Positions 6,782 to 10,398 of a stretch of 10,398 bases of DNA are shown piece after piece. A program made the translations under genes and the position numbers. The stretch covers positions 1 through 10,398 of the forward strand of contig DQKQ01000128.1 in assembly GCA_015660615.1 (NCBI GenBank). The letters run 5' to 3'. Position 1 is the stretch's first letter. Each line of letters starts with the position of its first letter. Origin of the DNA: Flavobacteriales bacterium. Lineage in GTDB: Bacteria > Bacteroidota > Bacteroidia > Flavobacteriales_D > Sanyastnellaceae. The notes beneath the pieces are model-generated. The model ran no database searches, was not told the DNA's origin, and saw only the letters and a program-made list of their open reading frames with translations.

Positions 6782-8538
6782 TATTTATTGGGATTATATG
6801 TAGTTTTTAATTCGAGCTCTGCGTATTGGGCATCGTCGATAGGTGAAGGGGCGTCTATCATAACGTCCCGACCAGAGTTATTTTTAGGGAATGCGATAAA
6901 GTCGCGGATAGAATTAGACCCTCCGAACATAGAGCAAAGTCTATCGAAACCTAAAGCTAACCCTCCATGTGGTGGCGCCCCGTATTGGAATGCGTCCATT
7001 AGAAATCCAAACTGAGCTTCTGCTTCTTCAGTAGTAAACCCAAGCAAGTCGAACATCCTCGCTTGAAGTTCTCGATTGTGGATTCTAATAGATCCACCAC
7101 CTATCTCTACTCCGTTAATTACCATATCGTAAGCATTCGCTTTCACCTTTCCTGGATCTGTGTCTATTAGGCTGAGTTGGTCTGGCTTAGGGGAAGTGAA
7201 TGGGTGATGCATAGCGTGGTACCTCTCGGTTTTTTCGTCCCATTCGAGCAGCGGGAAGTCTATTACCCACAGTGGCTTAAAGACTTTAGAGTCGCATAAC
7301 CCCAGTTCTGATCCAAGGTGCAGCCTTAACTCACCTAACTGCTTGCGGGTTTTGTCTAAATCGCCTGAAAGTACAAGTATGAGGTCTCCCTTTTGTGCTG
7401 ACATTTTTTTCACCCAAACCTCTCTAGCTCCCTCATCAAAAAACTTATCTACACTACTTTTCGTAGTCCCATCCTCATTCATCTTACAGTAAATAAGTCC
7501 TTTCGCACCTATCTGAGGACGCTTAACCCAGTCCGTGAGCTTGTCTAACTTTTTTCGTGTGTACTCTGCCCCTCCAGGAACTAAAATTCCGAGCACTGTC
7601 TCCGCAGAATCAAAGACTCCGAATCCCTTCCCTTTAGTTACCTCACACAAATCAACGAACTCCATCCCGAACCTCACATCCGGCTTATCCGAACCATAGA
7701 GACGCATGGCTTCGTCGTAGTCCATCCTAGGGAAGTCTTCGATCTCCACATCAAGAACCACTTTGAAGAGGTGTCTTACCATACCCTCAAATGTGTTTAA
7801 AATATCCTCTTGCTCTACGAAAGCCATCTCGCAGTCTATCTGTGTAAACTCCGGTTGACGGTCTGCTCTAAGATCCTCGTCACGGAAGCATTTTACGATT
7901 TGGTAATAGCGATCGAAACCACTTACCATAAGAAGCTGCTTAAATGTCTGAGGACTTTGCGGAAGGGCGTAAAACTGCCCAGGATTCATCCTGCTCGGCA
8001 CCACGAAATCTCTCGCCCCCTCAGGAGTACTCTTAATCAAGTAGGGTGTCTCAACATCTATGAATCCAACAGAATCGAGATACTTGCGAGTCTCCATTCC
8101 CACTCTGTGGCGAAGCATAATATTAGCTTGCACGGGTTTTCTACGAAGATCTAAATAGCGGTACTGCATCCTCAAATCATCTCCACCATCTGTTTCATCC
8201 TCGATCGTAAAAGGAGGAGTTTTACTTGCATTGAGAACCTCAAGCGAGCTTACTTCTATCTCAATTTCCCCAGTAGGATTATTTTTATTCTTGCTCTCTC
8301 TCTCGATAACATTTCCAGAGACTTTGATCACGTACTCACGACCCAACTTCCTGGCTTTCTCACAAAGTTCATCGCTTGTTTCCATATTGAAAACAAGCTG
8401 AGTAATCCCATATCTATCCCTAAGATCTACGAACGTCATCCCTCCCAAGTCACGAGCCTTTTGGACCCAACCAGAAAGAGTAACATATGAACCTGTATTT
8501 TTCAGGCGCAATTCGCCACAAGTTTGTGTTCTGTGCAT
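6781..8538 (-). CDS. aspS: Aspartyl-tRNA synthetase, bacterial type, probably discriminating
   Basis: This class II synthetase charges tRNA-Asp in the cytoplasm. The 585 residues follow the bacterial AspRS plan: anticodon-binding OB-fold (about 1-105), catalytic core starting near YRYLDLRR (127-133), motif 2 FRDEDLRADRQPEFTQ at 218-232, the bacterial GAD insertion (about 290-410), AMHHPFTSPK at 442-451, NGVEIGGGSIRIHN at 475-488 and motif 3 GLALGFDRL at 526-534. The start MHRTQTCGELRL matches E. coli AspRS from its first residues. L31 and K83 fall at the two OB-fold positions where non-discriminating bacterial enzymes usually have His and Gly, so this enzyme should charge tRNA-Asp only and the cell should have its own AsnRS. 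A TAnnTTTG box ends only 4 bases before the ATG. The stop overlaps the bacilliredoxin start by one base. The gene is 106 bases after the lipoprotein stop. Confidence 0.97.
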   Translation of the reverse strand: MHRTQTCGELRLKNTGSYVTLSGWVQKARDLGGMTFVDLRDRYGITQLVFNMETSDELCEKARKLGREYVIKVSGNVIERESKNKNNPTGEIEIEVSSLEVLNASKTPPFTIEDETDGGDDLRMQYRYLDLRRKPVQANIMLRHRVGMETRKYLDSVGFIDVETPYLIKSTPEGARDFVVPSRMNPGQFYALPQSPQTFKQLLMVSGFDRYYQIVKCFRDEDLRADRQPEFTQIDCEMAFVEQEDILNTFEGMVRHLFKVVLDVEIEDFPRMDYDEAMRLYGSDKPDVRFGMEFVDLCEVTKGKGFGVFDSAETVLGILVPGGAEYTRKKLDKLTDWVKRPQIGAKGLIYCKMNEDGTTKSSVDKFFDEGAREVWVKKMSAQKGDLILVLSGDLDKTRKQLGELRLHLGSELGLCDSKVFKPLWVIDFPLLEWDEKTERYHAMHHPFTSPKPDQLSLIDTDPGKVKANAYDMVINGVEIGGGSIRIHNRELQARMFDLLGFTTEEAEAQFGFLMDAFQYGAPPHGGLALGFDRLCSMFGGSNSIRDFIAFPKNNSGRDVMIDAPSPIDDAQYAELELKTTYNPNK

Positions 8539-8542
8539 TATG

Positions 8543-8550
8543 CAAAGATA
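8543..8550 (-). promoter_or_regulatory. aspS: Bacteroidota -7 promoter box (TAnnTTTG) immediately before aspS
   Basis: On the minus strand TATCTTTG is a perfect match to the Bacteroidota -7 consensus TAnnTTTG. It ends 4 bases before the aspS ATG, so transcription would begin within about two bases of the start codon and give an almost leaderless mRNA. I see no TTG at the usual -33 distance, which lowers confidence. An eight-base motif with two free positions also arises by chance about once per 4 kb per strand, so position rather than match quality is the main argument. Confidence 0.4.
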
Positions 8551-8644
8551 GAGCTAGAGAGATAGTTAGCAGGGATTTCTACATACAATATCCCGACCTC
8601 AAATCCCGTACTAGACAAAAGCACACCAGCAAAGAAAAAGTCAA

Positions 8645-9598
8645 TTATATCCCAATCCATTTTCTTTGTTCGCTTAGGACTTTTAAAGTATAAACCCAGC
8701 TATTCCAACTCTTCTTTTCCTCGTTAAAGTCATCGTTAAAAGGACCCGCGACAAGAATCAACTCTGTGCTTTCTCCTTCTTCACTGCGAGAAAGAAACAA
8801 TTTCTCGACGTAATTAGCCCCATCGAAATTGTAGTCTATTTGAATATATAAGCTAGGCCAAACGGCAGTTAGTCTACCTGTCCGCAAAACAACACCTGTC
8901 GCATCCTTAACGACAACCTTCGAATCGCGGTTCCAATCAGAGTCATAGATTGCTTTTTCATAGAAACCCTCTCCTAATCGGGTTGCGTAAATGGAATCTG
9001 TGATGACCTTATAGATATCTTTCGCTTTTGCATCTATAGCTATTGTCTGTGAAATAAAACGCGAAGACTTCAGGTTTTCAACCTCAGAATCAGTGAGGAA
9101 CTCTACTTCATTAAATCTTGCGCTACCATTCCCTCCGTTGATATACCTAAACCCCACAACTGAATCATTTTCTACTGTTACGGCTTGTATTACGATAATC
9201 AACTCATCCTTTTGTGTATACTCGTTGTAATACCGAGCAAGTTTAGGAGTTGTGATGTCCATGGGCTTGGCGTCGGGATACTTTGCCATATCTATAAACA
9301 TTAGTGATGAGCCATTCCATGTTTCTTCCTGAGTTGCCATTCTCCCATTAACGACTGGCACGTCTGCCCAATCTGAGAAATCAACAACAGGAAACCCATT
9401 TAGATTGTCAGGACAATACCAACCTCCATAGTTGTGAGGCTCGCGTCTTTCATTTTCTTTTTGTGGCTCTGATTCAGCTGAGAGTTGCTTTGTTTCAGTA
9501 GCGATATTATTTTCTTTGTCGGTATTGTGCTCTAAGTTGTCACAGGAAAAAAAGCTGAGAAGACCCATAGTTATAAGAACGCAGTAATTTTTTTTCAT
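8645..9598 (-). CDS. Lipoprotein with unknown N-terminal domain and probable SRPBCC-like C-terminal half
   Basis: The 317-residue protein starts with a lipoprotein signal: KK, hydrophobic stretch, then LSFFSC with C19 as the lipidated cysteine (T10-S18 region). D20 follows. Residues about 20-55 are a low-complexity charged linker rich in E, N and K. Residues about 57-175 form a conserved-looking domain with GGWYCPDNL, VPVVNGR and DITTPKLARYYN that I cannot name. From about 181 the pattern changes to FISQTIAIDAKAKDIYKVITDS, then beta strands, then AGPFNDD and a final helix with W298 and W301. That order (strand, helix opening with a 'vitD' turn, sheet, long C-terminal helix) resembles the SRPBCC/START ligand-binding fold; this is inference from pattern only. 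The Met start is directly followed by eight A. It lies 37 bases after the acetyltransferase stop. Export and anchoring are fairly sure; function is unknown. Confidence 0.75.
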   Translation of the reverse strand: MKKNYCVLITMGLLSFFSCDNLEHNTDKENNIATETKQLSAESEPQKENERREPHNYGGWYCPDNLNGFPVVDFSDWADVPVVNGRMATQEETWNGSSLMFIDMAKYPDAKPMDITTPKLARYYNEYTQKDELIIVIQAVTVENDSVVGFRYINGGNGSARFNEVEFLTDSEVENLKSSRFISQTIAIDAKAKDIYKVITDSIYATRLGEGFYEKAIYDSDWNRDSKVVVKDATGVVLRTGRLTAVWPSLYIQIDYNFDGANYVEKLFLSRSEEGESTELILVAGPFNDDFNEEKKSWNSWVYTLKVLSEQRKWIGI

Positions 9599-9635
9599 TT
9601 TCTTAGATTAATAAATATTCAACTCATTAGCTATG

Positions 9636-10172
9636 CTAAGATGTTATTTCATACCAAACACATTTTTCTAATTCAGGATATTTTTTCAAGTTAGGGTGAT
9701 TAAACTCCCCCATTTTCTCCATGCCTATTTTTTTCATGACATTCTCTGACTTGAGATTTTTTTTACTGCAAGCGGAAAACACTTTCTTGAGATTCAAATC
9801 CTCAAAAGCAAATTCTAAACATCTTTCAGCCCCCTCCGTTGCATATCCTTTTCCCCAAACCGATTTCTTCAACCGCCATCCAATATCCGTAGCGGGGCTA
9901 AATTCTGTCTTATATCTCTGAAATGCCAATCCGACAAAACCGATTAACTCATGCGTTTCTAAAACTTCAGTTGCAAAATATTGGTATCCGTGTTTGGCGT
10001 AATGGGCTATAAGTCGATCAATAAATTCTTCGGTCTCTTTAATTGTCAGTGGGCTTGGATAATACTCCATTACATCTTTATCGGCATTTATTTCACCAAA
10101 CTCATGAAGATCTCCTTTAGTCCAAACCCGAAACCCAAGTCTTTTAGATTTAAAAACGTATTTGCTATTCAT
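9636..10172 (-). CDS. GNAT-family N-acetyltransferase (RimJ/RimL-like)
   Basis: The 178-residue protein follows the Acetyltransf_3 pattern: an N-terminal strand with SKRLGFRVW (9-17), GEINADKDVMEYYPSPLT (26-43), ELIGFVGL (75-82), DIGWRLKKSVWGKGYATEG (96-114) containing the acetyl-CoA pyrophosphate-binding loop W106-G114, and the C-terminal CSKKNLKSENVMKKIGM (135-151) where the NxxSxxVMxKxGM signature is conserved as far as N139, S142, N144, V145 and M146. The family transfers acetyl from acetyl-CoA to N-terminal amines of proteins or to small amines; the acceptor here cannot be read. It is cytoplasmic with no signal or membrane segment. It is the first gene of the minus-strand run and sits 37 bases before the lipoprotein, possibly in the same transcript. 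The region is AT-rich compared with the amidohydrolase operon. Confidence 0.9.
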   Translation of the reverse strand: MNSKYVFKSKRLGFRVWTKGDLHEFGEINADKDVMEYYPSPLTIKETEEFIDRLIAHYAKHGYQYFATEVLETHELIGFVGLAFQRYKTEFSPATDIGWRLKKSVWGKGYATEGAERCLEFAFEDLNLKKVFSACSKKNLKSENVMKKIGMEKMGEFNHPNLKKYPELEKCVWYEITS

Positions 10173-10398
10173 ATTGGGTCTCTGATTTCATGTTAAAGGT
10201 AATTGATTCTCAATATGGAATAGATATGTGGATTCTAAGGTTTACGCAAAAAATCACTAAACTCCACGGGAATCTAACCTACCACCACACAATAAAAAAA
10301 GCCAAATATGAATCTTTACATTTTTGCCAACACAAAGAAGCTTGTTTTTCTTTAATACTTGCGTTAATGAAATTTTCCACACCCGCAAAGTCAGTCCA
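10173..10398. other. AT-rich edge region without a supported gene
   Basis: No complete gene is visible in these 226 bases. On the minus strand one frame is open from the window edge to a TAG at 10279-10281 (39 codons, beginning WTDFAGVENF), and on the plus strand an ATG at 10367 opens a frame to the edge (MKFSTPAKSV). Either could be a fragment of a neighbouring gene, and they cannot both be strong claims. The acetyltransferase promoter should be here: TACCTTTA on the minus strand (10201-10194) matches seven of eight TAnnTTTG positions except the last, without a well placed -33 TTG. Confidence 0.3.

Noticed and set aside
10202..10214. Small palindrome ATTGA-TTC-TCAAT before the acetyltransferase gene
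   Set aside because: Five-base arms in AT-rich DNA are expected by chance and it is not positioned over a good promoter.
10279..10398. Minus-strand open frame running off the right edge (39 codons)
   Set aside because: No recognisable motif, clustered aromatic/hydrophobic codons at the end, and a competing plus-strand frame; not listed as a gene.

Overview
The window looks like chromosomal housekeeping DNA of a Bacteroidota bacterium, probably near the Flavobacteriales. Reasons: a three-unit pair of secreted amidohydrolases of a kind I associate with this phylum, A-rich leaders with no Shine-Dalgarno sequence, a TAnnTTTG promoter box before aspS, and a bacilliredoxin (bacillithiol is used in part of this phylum). 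No mobile element, CRISPR array, rRNA or tRNA was found. The genus cannot be fixed from the sequence alone.

Layout. Positions 1-101 hold the tail of an unidentified plus-strand gene that converges on nfu (189-833, minus), an iron-sulfur scaffold or carrier protein. nfu is divergent from a plus-strand operon of two secreted amidohydrolase-like proteins (923-4054 and 4058-5377, 3 bases apart). The divergent gap carries a perfect 8-bp inverted repeat with arms 21 bp apart centre to centre, a candidate operator. From 5374 to 10172 every gene is on the minus strand. In transcription order these are a GNAT acetyltransferase, a lipoprotein with a probable SRPBCC-like C-terminal half, aspS, a BrxA/BrxB-type bacilliredoxin and trpS. 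aspS, the bacilliredoxin and trpS are tightly packed (1-base overlap, then a 25-base gap) and probably form one operon. trpS and the second amidohydrolase meet tail to tail with overlapping stop codons.

How the genes work together. aspS and trpS charge tRNA for translation; the bacilliredoxin between them probably repairs bacillithiol-modified cysteines; Nfu supports Fe-S cluster maturation. The amidohydrolase pair acts outside the cytoplasm. It contains three amidohydrolase units, but only the C-terminal unit of the first protein keeps the full metal-ligand set, so a paired enzyme-pseudoenzyme assembly with unknown substrate is the least understood system here. The middle of that first gene also switches arginine codon use sharply (1 of 21 AGR codons before residue 443, then 7 of 8 up to residue 700). 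The last 1.7 kb looks AT-richer and holds the least conserved genes.
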